NCBI GenBank assembly: GCA_036971715.1
Contig: JAVHJL010000007.1
Coordinates: 2,728,001-2,792,000, forward strand
DNA length: 64,000 nucleotides
DNA from: Arthrobotrys musiformis
Lineage: Eukaryota; Ascomycota; Orbiliomycetes; Orbiliales; Orbiliaceae
Reading direction: 5' to 3'
This document shows positions 11,691 through 23,342 of the stretch, in pieces. Positions within the stretch are counted from its first letter, which is position 1. The number at the start of each line of letters is the position of its first letter. The translations under genes and the position numbers were made by a program. Below the pieces are notes generated by a model. The model saw only the letters and a program-made list of their open reading frames with translations. It had not been told where the DNA came from and ran no database searches.

Positions 11691-14600
11691 AGTCAACCTA
11701 CAGTATGCAACATCACAACGGCGCCTTCTTGGGAAATTTGGCCTTGGAATTGATATAGCGAGGAGTTATGGAAAAGTTTAACGCGCAAATGTTTTCAACG
11801 TGCATGTACGTCGATAGTATTCGGTGGGCCAGCGGGAATCTTTCGTTAGAAGGGGATGCCGGAACGAAGGGCCAAGATCCACAACAACCACTTCTAGTTA
11901 TAGGGTTCATGCCAATTGGCACCAAGTGTACATGTGAAATAGACGTAAATTAGAAAATAAAAAACCAAGTTCTGGAATGAGATACTATACTATCTTGTCG
12001 GATTAGTCTACAACTGCGTTCTCAATCCTCCGGGGTGATAAAAGCGTGGATTTCGGAGTAAGGCTCTGAGGAATCTACATTTGGCTTTTGTCGAAAGTTT
12101 TGTTTTAATGGTTGGAATACGAATGGGTACGCACAGGAGATCTTCTGAACCACGTGTAACAAAGTTTAAAGCCAGCCGGGTATTCGAGTTACAAATTCGG
12201 GCCGACCATACTAGGTCGGGGTTTGCAAAGGCTTAATCACGGGGGACCATTTTAGCGATCGTCAGAGGCACTAGAAAGCTCACGAGGCATGTCAGATCCC
12301 CTCAATGTGGTGTAAGTACGAGGCAAGTAAGGTCCATTCAATAGATTGTAGTTTTAAAACGAAGAAGTAGTAAACCAGAACAGGCCGATTGAATTAACTA
12401 AATACAAATTTCTACATTTCTACGATAGTCATATGATAACGGTAAGTAAAAGAGATTTGGGAAGATTCCCAGTACGGGGTTTAGGGGCCTCTGCCGGTAG
12501 GTCTGATGGGGTGGATTCCTCGGAAGATCTCAAAGTTGATGGCCTGGCTAGCTGGGTTTGGTTTAGGAGCTAGTAGATGTTAATGACCGATACTAAGGCT
12601 TGAACTTCGATACCTCCAAGCGCTTGATGGCTAGCAGATGGAAAGTATGGCTAGTAGATTGAACGGAGGTGTAACGGGTTTCCGCAAGTTCGTCGGCCGA
12701 TGTCAAATCGTAGAGTATCAAGACTCCATTAACTAAGACTATCGAGGCTGATCGGTTTCCCCCCGGACCTCTGATCGGGGCGTATAATATTATGGCCCAG
12801 AGAATGTTGCATTTAAACCCCCTCCCTTCCATCCCGGAACAGAACAAATGTACCGTAAGCTAGGTTCTCGTCGTCGCCGTCGTTGGTTCCTAAAATTGAG
12901 TGAGTGCAGTAGCCTCCGAAAGGTCGCTAGAGAAGATAAGTGGAGAACGGGAACAAAACAATAGGGCCCGTAGTAGTAGGCGCTGTGATCATGAGTAGAA
13001 TCAGGAATCGCCGGTCGATCCAAGAGCAGATAAAGAGACACATCGATATTATGCACTAGATACATTGAGAACCCTAATTAAGGAGCGACCCAGTTTGGCG
13101 TGGATAACAGAAGAGTATAACGATCGAGGAAGCCTCGGATCCAATCCGAAGCGACCTAAACAGTGATTTAAACGTAGCGAGTAGGATGATAGATCGTTAC
13201 TACCATTCTATGAAAGGTCGGTAAGTTGATATCGATGTAAAATACAACCAGAAGTCGTTCTATCTCGAGTCGGAAGATCCAGAATAGGTCGGAGATGTCG
13301 ATACCAGAAATATTGCCGGGAGGTTGCAACTGGAATAAGTCTAAGTTTTGGAGGAATTAATTCGAGATTGCGAGGTTTGGTTTGAATCAAAACTGTACTC
13401 AGGTAGGCTGGGTGGCCAAATTATGCCTGGACCGTGTTCGTATTTTAACGTCCTTGTAGGCCTGATACTTACATTCCAGTCGCCAAAGTGGAACAAAGAA
13501 AACGGCACCCCATACATGCACGCTCTGCAAATAAATATTCCAACCTGAATTCTATATTTTGTTCGTAGCCCTCTCTTTTAAAGTCTGGAGTATAATAGAC
13601 GTGAGGGGTTGTTTTGGTTATGAGCAAAGACTGTATACGGCCACGGATAGTGAGCCTAATTCCTCAAACCACCATGGACCGCGTGATGTGTCCGGTCTCT
13701 TTCAAACGTGGACAAGATATTTAATGTTCCCAGCCGATTCCTACCCAATTTACTAACTTTTATTTCTGTAAAAGGTTCCAAACAGGGTACCGGTTCGGCG
13801 CTGTTTACTTTTTAACAGTCCATTTATGGAATAACTGGGCCGGAAATATGTACTTCCCGATTTCTGGTACTTAAATTTATAAATACAGGGTCATTTCTTA
13901 TGAAACCTCTCCCCCGTCCCTGAGAAATAGGATGCGCTCGATGGCCTAAGCACATGGTCGAACATTCCCATTGTTTTCATTTCGAAAGGACTGGTTTAGG
14001 GGTTCTGTGAAGTGGTCGTACCATAAAAAGGCGTCCGCCTCAAGACAACGTTGGTTGTTCGGGCCAAAAATACGCGATTCTGAACATCTTTGATCAATTT
14101 TTGCCCATTCTAAAAGACCAAAAGGCTTCGGGGATAACTTGCAAAAGCCCGATTTTTGATGGAGCAATTTTTATCCTCCGATCATTGATCATCTTCGAAC
14201 GGTGTACTGTTTCTCGTTGAAGACTGTCGTCAAAAAAGGATACTCGGCCCTATCTACCTGCGAATCTAGCAGCAAAATCTAGCTATTTTTCCAAACAAAG
14301 GGAACCATAACATCCGGTAGCACAAGACGTGTGTGGAAAGCCGTTGGCGGAAGGCTACTGGCATATTAGCCGCACTGGTTAAAGTTTGTTTTAACGGGCC
14401 GGAAATTATATTTCTCGCAGCCGAACGACATGGCATGGACCGATGGTCAACACTTTCAAAAATATCGAACCCCGAATTGCGATTTAGGATCGAAGTGTAA
14501 TGATGCTGCTTATAGTATATGGAGGACTAAGGTGAGAAAACTATCTTAACATGGACATTGGGTGATACTGTTGGCAAATTGCAACCTTTGCAAATTTATG

Positions 14601-15051
14601 GTTTATTTTGTTTCAATGGAGTATAGTATATTAAAGCTATGGAATTCCGAAAAAACTTGTCTCGTCGCCAGAACTTGGGAAAAGCCTTCCTGATAATATT
14701 AGTTCAACGCTTCCCAGCCCCGTAATTCGAGAAAAACTAGTTTATTTCATATCTAAGCGTCTACTTAGGCATCTGTTTGGACGATTGGCTTTCGGAACTC
14801 CGTCATACATCGATCAACAGGCTCAACGAGGCTTGATGCAACAAAATAAACAACATTCAGCGGCACACGACACCGGATTTATCCCAGTGACGCAAAAGGA
14901 GGAACCATTGGCATAAAATGTGGACCAAAGGGAAGGGGAACAAGTATCGTAATTGTGTGGGAAGAGCAAAAATATCGACATACTCGGCCTAGTTTTCCGG
15001 TTTGTGGCAGGATTCAAACATCTAGAAGATCTACCATATACCGCTTCATCT
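11691..15051. other. Stretch without a supported gene
   Basis: No frame combines a good start, promoter and splice sites. A TATAAATA near 13877 has only very short ORFs after it. Frames of 60-90 codons on the minus strand (12593-13390, 13946-14167, 14823-15017) overlap each other and look like chance. Confidence 0.55.
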
Positions 15052-15485
15052 TCATGAACCAGCTACAAAGCCGTTGGTAGGCTTTTCAGTTTTGACTCTC
15101 TGCTTTTTAACAGGTGACGATTTCCCCCCCTTTGCTTTCTGGGTTTCAGCCTTAGACTTTAGGGTTCTCCTGGCATTTTTAGACTTTAAGGGGCTCCCAG
15201 CTTCTTTTTGTTCATCGGAGCTATCTGACTTTTCTGAGCCCCGGTATGGTTCCACGGAACTTGAACGTGATTCGGAGGGGAGCTTCGTTTTATCGAGGTC
15301 GTGAAGCGCGATGTTAGAACCCCCAAAAATGAGAGGGTTAGACGTTCGGACGTTCTCCCCTTCAGCCAGCCCTGGTATATGAGACGAGTTCTCCTGCTAG
15401 ACGGGGGCGAAATTAGTAGCCGATATACACCAAGTAGTGCCCATAGCCCCGATGGAGGAAATCTATTTACCATTGAAGAATCCAT
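15052..15485 (-). CDS. Small Ser/Lys-rich, probably nuclear protein, two exons (119 aa)
   Basis: Unknown family. Exon 1 is only five codons (15485-15471, M-D-S-S-M). The intron is 15470-15397 (donor GTAAAT, branch-like CTACTAAT, acceptor TCTAG) and exon 2 runs 15396-15052 to a TGA; the junction is phase 0. The protein has a polar N-terminal third, then a Ser/Glu-rich segment and a long stretch dense in Lys and Arg (about residues 68-112, including SPVKKQRVKTEK) that would serve as a nuclear localisation or nucleic-acid-binding tail. TATAAATA lies 174 bp upstream, followed by a CT-rich leader. An alternative acceptor three bases downstream (AGCAG) would drop one residue. Without the intron the frame has no ATG and is cut by an upstream TAG, which is why a simple ORF scan shows only part of it. 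Confidence 0.55.
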
Positions 15486-15651
15486 AATAGTACTAGCTAA
15501 TTTTGATACGATTTGCCGAGTGCTCTGAAATTTGAATAATTGGTGCGAGATGGGCCCTTCTTGAGCTAGAGAAGAGGACTGTAGTGGGTAGAGGTGTAAA
15601 TTATAATAGTTATAGGAAAGAATAAGGATCTAAGAGGGGGAGGGGAAGCGT

Positions 15652-15659
15652 TATTTATA
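15652..15659 (-). promoter_or_regulatory. TATA box for the 15485 gene
   Basis: TATAAATA on the minus strand, 174 bp upstream of the ATG at 15485, followed by a strongly pyrimidine-rich leader. Confidence 0.55.
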
Positions 15660-17904
15660 GCTATGGATACTTCATAAAGCCATACGTCCAGCCGCTCAAC
15701 CTATCAGGATTACTGCACTTTGGCCAATATTAGGTAGGGGTCTGACCGGCCACGCTCAACATAAGCTGGATGGTCTCCCGTTCTTCGATATCGGGTTCTA
15801 TCCCACAAAATTTCCGCTCTGCTTCCGAAGGAAGTAATTGGTAAAAGTTTGTCACCTCCCCGATCAATTGATCTTACGTATACTTTAGCCGCCACCACTA
15901 ATTATTTCAGTTATCCCGATTCATGATTGCATCGATTAAGATTTTTAGGAGGGTATAATGGATCAAAGTTATTGGCATAATTTTCCTAGAAGCAAGAATC
16001 GATGACTCTTATTCGACCTCCTCTGTAGCTGTACTGTGATACGGCTTGCATATATCTAGGCAATGAAGGGATAAGACGTTGTATATTGTGGTCGAGATCG
16101 AGCTAGCAAGCATCGGTGCACCGATGCACACAGGATCTTAAGAGGAAACTTGCCGGTGGTGAAAAAGTCGATGTTCGGGGTACTTCAATCCCGGGCCCAG
16201 AGGATACCGGGCTCTGGGCACCGTGCATGGCAGATCTCAATAGCTTCCCGTGTACGGACCCTGGGCCCCACACCCGGAGCGATGCTATCTATATTACAAA
16301 CTAAAAATAATCCATGGATCCACAGTGGATCCGATGCGAATGCGGACTGGAGTATCACAACCATGCAATGCGAAGGCCACTGCATGCTGAATCGACTTCA
16401 AAGGGCTTGCAACACGGCACAGAGACGCTAAAGGATTATCTAAACCCTGGTCCGCATTCTTAATATTGCCCGATTGAAAGCAACATCAGTATTTTTCTGA
16501 TATCTCATTTCTTGTTGATACAGGGTTTGAGCCAATTGGCCAAGCTAGACCATCAAATGTGGGGGGTTTTGGAGGTCAAAAGTAGTCTCGTTCCCAGACG
16601 CCGAGGGCAAAAGGTAATTTCTAGGTGACCGAAATGTTATTTCGCAAGCTCGATGACAGCCACATACGCCAGGGGAAAATACCAACATCGATCCTAGTTA
16701 ACTAACGCTGTACGAAAACGAGGCGGGCATAGAGTGCGCAGAACTGGTTCGCAAACTGCCAATAAGTGAAGTGTCCCTGGTTGACTATCGATTTTAGTCT
16801 GCCAATAAGGAATGAAATGTCTACGAATCTTCCCATACCCCGCTTTTTAGACGGCCGAAGAGTGTCCTACAAGAGAAACAAGGACCCACTCGATATGCAG
16901 CTGTAAGAAAAGAAAAACAAAGGAAGGCAAATCCCGCAGAGATTTGCAATTGGGCGCCACGTCTCCTTAAATTCTAGATCTTACTGGTCGACACACATCC
17001 TTAGCTTGACTGGTACGGTGCGTCGTGTGCAAGGGTGTCTCAAACCTCGATTGATCGATCAATCCATCAAATTTGCAAAGCTTTATTGGAACGATGCAAT
17101 GCAACTAGCTAAAGACAAGGCTCTAGGAACAATTCTATGATATGAATTCATGAAGCAACCATGGTTCTAGCTGTGCATGTGGGCTAGATCCCTAAGTTTG
17201 CTCCATGAGATGACTTGTACCCCCCTATCCATCAGTCCTGTGGGGGTGCGCGTGCGAGTTCAACATTGACCGACGTACTGAGGAAGCCGTGGCATGACAG
17301 TGCTTGTGAAAATACCACAACAGCAACAACGCATGGCAGTGCGGTGTGTAGCTACGAGACGACATACTACCCAGATACTGCCAGCGCTGCAGCAGTCGTG
17401 CTTATGATATCGATATATCTGATGGTATGATAGCAGATGGCTTCTGTGGTCCATGGCCGTTATTTGCCTGACAGGTGAGGTTGACCCTTTCCAACCAGAA
17501 GAGTCCCCTATTATGAAGGATGTATACTCGAAAGTATGTGCTAGTTCGTGCCTAACGGTGACCTACCGTACACCTAAGTCACCCACGTGCACGTCTTCAG
17601 CGACTTTCCTCACGTCAGCTATCTATAGATCTATCTCGACACGAGTATACTCGTTTGAAGCAACCATAATAATGTTGCAACCGCTAGCGCTAAAAAATAT
17701 ATGTATGGGTGTATTAAATGTACCGGCACAGTTTTAGATCACTGGTTACTTAGCTTAGATTCCCGGGGTGATATCATCAACATAGACTGAAATTATACGA
17801 TACATCCTATTTTGCATACATAACAAACTGCAATCGATAACATTGGCTCGCCAGGAGCATGCATTGAGTTCCGCTGCACTCCCTACTACGCTTCCATGAA
17901 TAAA
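15660..17904. other. Stretch without a supported gene, upstream edge of the RdRP 3' side
   Basis: Contains a dispersed-motif copy (16585-16600) and a near-perfect palindrome GGATCCACAGTGGATCC (16316-16332). An ORF at 17453-17737 (+, 94 aa) includes a good GTATGT donor at 17534 with a CCTAAC branch soon after, so a small spliced gene is possible, but the choice of start and acceptor is ambiguous and I do not call it. Confidence 0.5.
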
Positions 17905-20900
17905 TTATAGTAATGATAACAATGCGAGAAACAAAAAGCCAGCTAAAACAACTGTTTCGCCCTTGAGCCCACCCTCTTCTACCGGTTCAAGGGCCTTCTC
18001 CTCGACGCTAGAACCAACACTCTTGACCTTGTCCTCCCGCCTTTCGACCCTCGTGTACATTTTCGAGTATATAGTTTCTTGAACGATTCTGAATGGTTGC
18101 CCCTTCGCTTTGGCTTTAAGATAACATAGCTGTTGGGAAGCCACTATGAAGGGAAGCATTGGTTGACGTCGGTCGCTCGAACACCTTCGGAACAATGCGG
18201 AAGCCTTTAGAAGATTCCATTTCCCAAAAGGATCTTTAGCTGTCCTTTTCCAATCGTCTAAAATCGGGTTTCCGGGCTCCATAGATAGTTCGATCGCCTG
18301 GAACATTGCAAACAGCTTTTCCTTGTTAGCTTTGTCCTTTTCCTTTCCATTCTCAGTTTTTGTTTTCAGATGCCCAAAATCGGAGCCAGGATATAGTCTT
18401 CTGCACTCTTCTACTATCTCGTCGAGCCTGTGCTTGGCAAAGCTGAGTAACTCCTCATGGACCTTTTGTACGATTTCTAAAGAGTGCTCGCTCTGTGGTT
18501 TATCTCCAACAGCTTTCGCGTAATAATCGAGTTCCTCGCTGAAGAAATCCGTCAAGTCTTTGTCGCCAAAAGCATCTGGAAACTTCTCCTTAAATTTCTT
18601 TTCATAGTCCTCTTTCAATTCAAGAATTGTACCCTTTACATAGTCTAGGACGTGGATGTTTTCAGGTATCTTATTTTCAGACCGATATCTAGAGTGATTT
18701 ATCAAGGGTCTCATGTAAAAGGGTACGGGTTCCGCTCGGCCCCGCAGAAGCTGTTGCACATCCCGTTCAATCTTTTCCCAGGGCTTTTTCTTCAAGCTGA
18801 GACCCTGCTTTGCGGCGTCAAGGAGGAGGCATGCAAGGTCTGCGAGCTGCAGCGACAGCTGGTCTTCAAGGCCAAGAAAATAGGAGATTTTTTGGTGCAT
18901 CAATGTGCAGATCCCCACTTTAGAACCAGACAGCATCTTGGGGAGCTCGGACGCAATGATGTCTTCGATGGCGGCGTCTTCATCCATGTCGTGCTTCTTG
19001 AGATGACGTCTGACCTTATCCAACTTCCCGGTTTCTTCGAAATATTGTTCCCTCACGGAAGGCTTTTTGGGTGTTGTCTCTTCAGTCCTCATCTCCGCGG
19101 GCGGTATCTTCGACACGAAGGGCTCAACTATCCTTGGGTCCCATATGGCTAAGACTGTGTCGCCATCGTAGTCCCCGCCGGATAACCGAGAGGCGAGGCT
19201 ATATTCACCTGCGCTACTGAATACGATACAGTCGACAACGTTTTTGTACACCTTAAGAACCTCGGGTCTTGTTACTGCGGTGGCACTTTGAATATCCGAT
19301 GCCATGTAAGCAGGAGCCCTCCCTACCAAAATCTTTCCACTCAGAAACTTGAGAAATGTTTCGTCGATAGCGAATCCATCAGATGAGAATTGCAGAAAAA
19401 CCTCTCCCTCTTTGAGGATACCCTTGAAGTCTGGGACGCATCTTACCGATGTGCTCTTCTGGACCTGGAATTTCATTCCCAGCCAGGCCTCCAATCGATA
19501 ATTGTTTTGGTCGGAAACAAGATTCTTCATGGGAATACACTGCTCAATATCGAACCCGGCATCAGCCATTTGAAGAATTCGCTCTTCGGCTGATGCGGGC
19601 ATTGAACCGGCGCGCTTGATCTGTCCGTTCTTTTCCCTGTTATTCCGTAGCCCCGAGGTTTGGTAAAAGTGTTTGATGAAGGATGTTTCTTTGCCCTCCT
19701 CGAGCAATTTCCATATGTCGTCTCTTTCGATCGCCTCTTTAGCAAGTTCGCCAAGTACTTCCTTTGGGACGCCGTTATTTCCGAGAATCGCTATGAGTTG
19801 CTGCCCGAGTTTCCCGCTTTTTAGTGGTCTGGCATAATCGACAACCTCAATTCCGGGATCCCCACGAGTTGCAAATTTGACTTGTTCGCGTCGGTATTTG
19901 ATGACGAGTGATTTGTGGAACTCCTGATCATTATTTTCCACATCAAGCATTATAAGTCCCTTTCTGCCTGCTTGCCTGACTTGGAAATATGAGGGGGTAT
20001 AGTCAAGTCCTATATTTTCAGCGATAGCTTTGAGAACAGCAAACGTAGCAGTCCCGCAACCATCGGTCATACAAGAGCCCACCGTGGAAACAATGTCATC
20101 GACTTCTTCAACCTGGACCCCTTTGATGGGAACCAGAACCGTTCTTGAGAATCCTTTTAGTTGGCAAGTATTAGAATCGGCACGCTAACTGTACTATTAC
20201 TGTAGATCGAACACTCACCAAGTTTAACCCTAGCATTATACTTAGCGCAGGACATTGTTTTATTCAGACTAGGAGGTATCAACCATTTGATGACATCGGA
20301 AACAGGTAGAGATTTCGAAATGCCATGGCCAGATGTTGCAAACATTATAACGGAAGAGGACTCCATGTCGGCATCTTTATCGGCCTTTGACGCATCTGAA
20401 GCATATATGACATCCCAATTCCGATCCAAAAGCGTAGTTCCTTTCATAATTGCTGCACAAAGGGGTGTAGACAGCTCCACCTTGGCCATACTGTCTTGGA
20501 AGCGCCGGGGTCGACTCAGCTTCAGGAAACGAGGACCAAACTGTCGACCACAGCGATGCGAATAGACCTCTCTCGACAGAGGTTTCAGTCTGACACTGAC
20601 GCAGTACTCGGACCCCTCTAGCTTTTGAACTTGTAAAGACCCCGTTTGCTGTGTTTGGTCGTCAAATTCACTAGAGAAATCCGTGCTACTAAAAAAAGGG
20701 TCGAGAGGCCGAGAAGATATCATATCTCCCGTTTTTAGAAAAAGCCTCGCCTTCATCTTGTCGATTGCATCACCCAAAGTTAAACCTTTCGTGCCGTTCG
20801 ATAGGACATGCTTGACTGCCTCGTTGACATTTTCCCTATCCTTAGACTCCTGGAAGGTCCTTCGAACTTCATATTTGGCCTGTGCGGAGACTTCATAGTC

Positions 20901-21557
20901 CCCAAAGTCAACTTCGGCGCTTTTGTGGTCCCAGTAAAAGGTCACATGAGATTGCGAGCCATTCTTTTCTGTTGTGGTTCGCCCCGCAAGCAAGAGATCC
21001 GACTTTCGCAGGTCAGAATTTACTTTCGAACGTAGATTGTACCCATGCTGGTTGATAGGGGGAGGTAGAGGGCGGTGCTGCGCAGGAGACAAAGGACGAG
21101 GGTCCTTTTCCCCTTTTGCATCAGGAGGCTCAATCTCTCCGAGGATTTGGCTTGGGACTTGCGAATCCCGCGAATCTTGCGAATCTTGAGAGTTGGTGCC
21201 TATTTGAAAACAAGGAGCGTTAGGCTTAGAAGCACTTGGAGAGAGACGACCCTATTGTAGACCGGAGTAAGTCTGGCCTCGAGATAAGGAGTAAGTACCT
21301 GTACGCTGTGATTCTACCTCATCGGTAAGATGCGACAGGTCTGCATCAAAGTCCGATTCGTCATCCAAGTGGTATTCGGATTTTCCGGATGAACAGCCGA
21401 CCTCCATGGAGAGTGGGAGCTGGCTGTCATCATGTGTCGTGATACTTTCCAACGATATTTGAGAAATGTCTAAATCCGGATCCGCTTCATTGACGGGGGG
21501 GGGTTCTGGCAGCAGTGGCTCGTGGGGCTGAGCGGTATCGACAAAATTCTCGGCCAT
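17905..21557 (-). CDS. RNA-dependent RNA polymerase of the RNA-silencing pathway (QDE-1/RDR family)
   Basis: Copies single-stranded RNA into double-stranded RNA that feeds Dicer in fungal RNA silencing. Exons are 21557-21299, 21199-20219 and 20153-17905, giving 1162 aa. Intron 1 (donor GTACTT, branch CCTAAC, acceptor AAATAG) is 99 bp; intron 2 (GTGAGT..AAAAG) is 65 bp. All phases agree. The catalytic DYDGD motif is at residues 741-745 (genomic 19173-19159), inside the family signature SRLSGGDYDGD. Upstream family blocks include the FSRT and MTDGCG segments. The first 90 residues are acidic and probably disordered. The last 16 residues form an uninterrupted hydrophobic stretch after Lys-Gly-Glu, ending at the stop; this is unusual for the family. 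A TATATATA box lies 68 bp upstream of the ATG. No Dicer or Argonaute gene is in the window. Confidence 0.93.
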
Positions 21558-21624
21558 ACCTCATGTAGGTAAGTGAACTTCAGTGCTCCTTAGAGAAAAA
21601 CGTTAGTTATTCATGCCGGTAGAA

Positions 21625-21632
21625 TATATATA
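21625..21632 (-). promoter_or_regulatory. TATA box for the RdRP gene
   Basis: TATATATA on the minus strand, 68 bp upstream of the RdRP ATG. Confidence 0.5.
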
Positions 21633-22839
21633 GGTGCATAAAAGTAGCAAAGACTCTGAGAAGCGTAGGCTTCCGAACAACTCGATACGGTCGAGGGGAA
21701 AGAAGCCAAAAAACGGTATGTCCGCCCCCTTTGTGACGTCTGGGAACGAGACCAGTATGTCCATCGTTACGATTGGTCTCGCAGCCCGTGGAAATGTTTC
21801 GATCGAGGCAATGGGGGCATTACAGGGGACCAATATGTGAGACTCCGCACTGCAAGTACAAACATATATAAAGGACTACACCACGACCCAAAGCACTAAA
21901 GGCCGGCACATGTACAGAGCCTATCCAGTCTAGGAACTCGACTCGCGAGGCCTCGAGGCCGAGGGGCCATCTCGTATTAGAAGCCAAATGCTGCTGCAAA
22001 TGGCGAAAGTTGGGGGGGATAAGTGATATATCACGATGTACGGATTCGAAAAAGCAGAGTAACTGGGGAAATCGGTTGACGATGCACGAAGTGTGATCGA
22101 TACCGCGATGTTGTGATTATGGTTGGGAAATTGAAATGTCCTTGCCTTGTTTGGTCACGTGTTGTGAACACTATCCGAAAATTGATAGGTGGCGGAATCT
22201 TCTGGCCTGAGATGCTCAATAATGTGACTTCGTACTTGACTGAAACCATGCGAATGAGCGATGCTAGTTGAACATGAGGGAGACAATACCGTTTATATAC
22301 ACCTATTGATATATATCACTGGGTTCACATTGCTACACCGGCCACTGGTACCATAGTTCCCAGGCACTGTATAACTTCCACCACAAATCCAGGCTTCTTA
22401 TGCAGAGTTTGCCAATTTCATGCGCAGTTGTACAGCCTCGCCATACCTCAGGAGCCCACGCGCTGAGTCATGGTCATGATGCATGATGTAGGAGCAGGTG
22501 AGGCTTGAGGCTACCATTTTTCGATATATAATTCCGCAGTGCGAGCCAATCGCTCTCGAGCTCGGGCACATGATATTTTCCATATTGTGTGAAGGATTGT
22601 TTCATGAGCCGGGCTTGGTCTTGTTCCCAGGCCGGGCTCATATATATACACATATGTATCTATGGTAGCGGCAACATTGCGATGTAGCAGTGCAATTAGT
22701 TAATTGAATGTGGACTTCAAATGCTAGCAGCCTCCTTCGAAGCTCTATCATTCGAACATTCGATTCCGGCTATATACAATAATATGATATGGAGGCTAGA
22801 AATCATTATAACGGAAAATGGCTAACGCGCGGGCGCAGG
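21633..22839. other. Stretch without a supported gene
   Basis: Holds a dispersed-motif copy at 21737-21755 that forms a short inverted repeat with GGTCTCG near 21770. A minus-strand ORF at 22031-22249 (72 aa) follows a TATATAAA element by about 40 bp but has no other support. TATATAAAGG at about 21864 (+) has no useful ORF after it. Confidence 0.5.
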
Positions 22840-23139
22840 CTAGTTCGGCCCCTCCTTGCACTCCTCCATGAAATCACTCCAGTTGCGAGACTGCTTAGCC
22901 ACTACCCCCGCCAAATGTTAGAATTTTGCGTTTTGCATGTTAACACGAGAGAGGACATCTATAAACTTACACAAACAGAGAAGCTTGCATTCTTCCTTTA
23001 GAACCTTAAGTTCACCATTCGGGTTACGGGGGAAAGTATTGTTACAGTCAATGTCTCTTTTGACCGGTGCGGATGGGATAGCTACGGCCTGAGCGGTAGC
23101 GAGGAGGGCAACAGAGGCGAGAACGAATGAGATCTTCAT
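22840..23139 (-). CDS. Small secreted cysteine-containing protein, two exons (76 aa)
   Basis: Predicted secreted peptide of unknown function. Exon 1 is 23139-22971; the intron is 22970-22902 (donor GTAAGT, branch TTCTAAC, acceptor GGTAG, 69 bp); exon 2 is 22901-22840, ending in TAG. Residues 1-19 are a clear signal peptide (MKISF, a hydrophobic Val/Leu/Ala core, then AQA). A Lys-Arg pair at about residues 27-28 is a Kex2-type processing site. The mature part would be about 48 residues with four cysteines (in IDC, EEC, LLC and the final EEC), enough for two disulfides. Read without splicing, the ORF ends in a frame with no fourth cysteine. TATAAAG is about 200 bp upstream, followed by a CT-rich leader. 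Such proteins are often effectors, antimicrobial peptides or toxins, but nothing here tells which. Confidence 0.65.
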
Positions 23140-23335
23140 TTTGCCTGTATAAAAAGAAGGCTTATAATATATAATTATATTGCGTTCGGCTTGTAAGGCT
23201 TTCGCGAGGCGTAGGTGGATGGTGTGGATAGAGGAATAAAGAACGGTATACCCGGTGTCCGTAGAGAAAGACTGTTGGAAGATTGGATGATGATATTGAT
23301 GAAGAAAATTTGATTGAACAGAGAGAACCCGCTAC

Positions 23336-23342
23336 CTTTATA
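23336..23342 (-). promoter_or_regulatory. TATA box for the small secreted protein gene
   Basis: TATAAAG on the minus strand about 200 bp upstream of the ATG, followed by a pyrimidine-rich leader. Confidence 0.5.

Noticed and set aside
15186..15485. 99-codon minus-strand ORF starting at the same ATG as the 15485 gene
   Set aside because: It reads through the predicted intron and then in the wrong frame of exon 2; the spliced reading has better composition and splice signals.
22789..23001. 70-codon plus-strand ORF with a TATA-like element
   Set aside because: Antisense to the better-supported small secreted protein gene.
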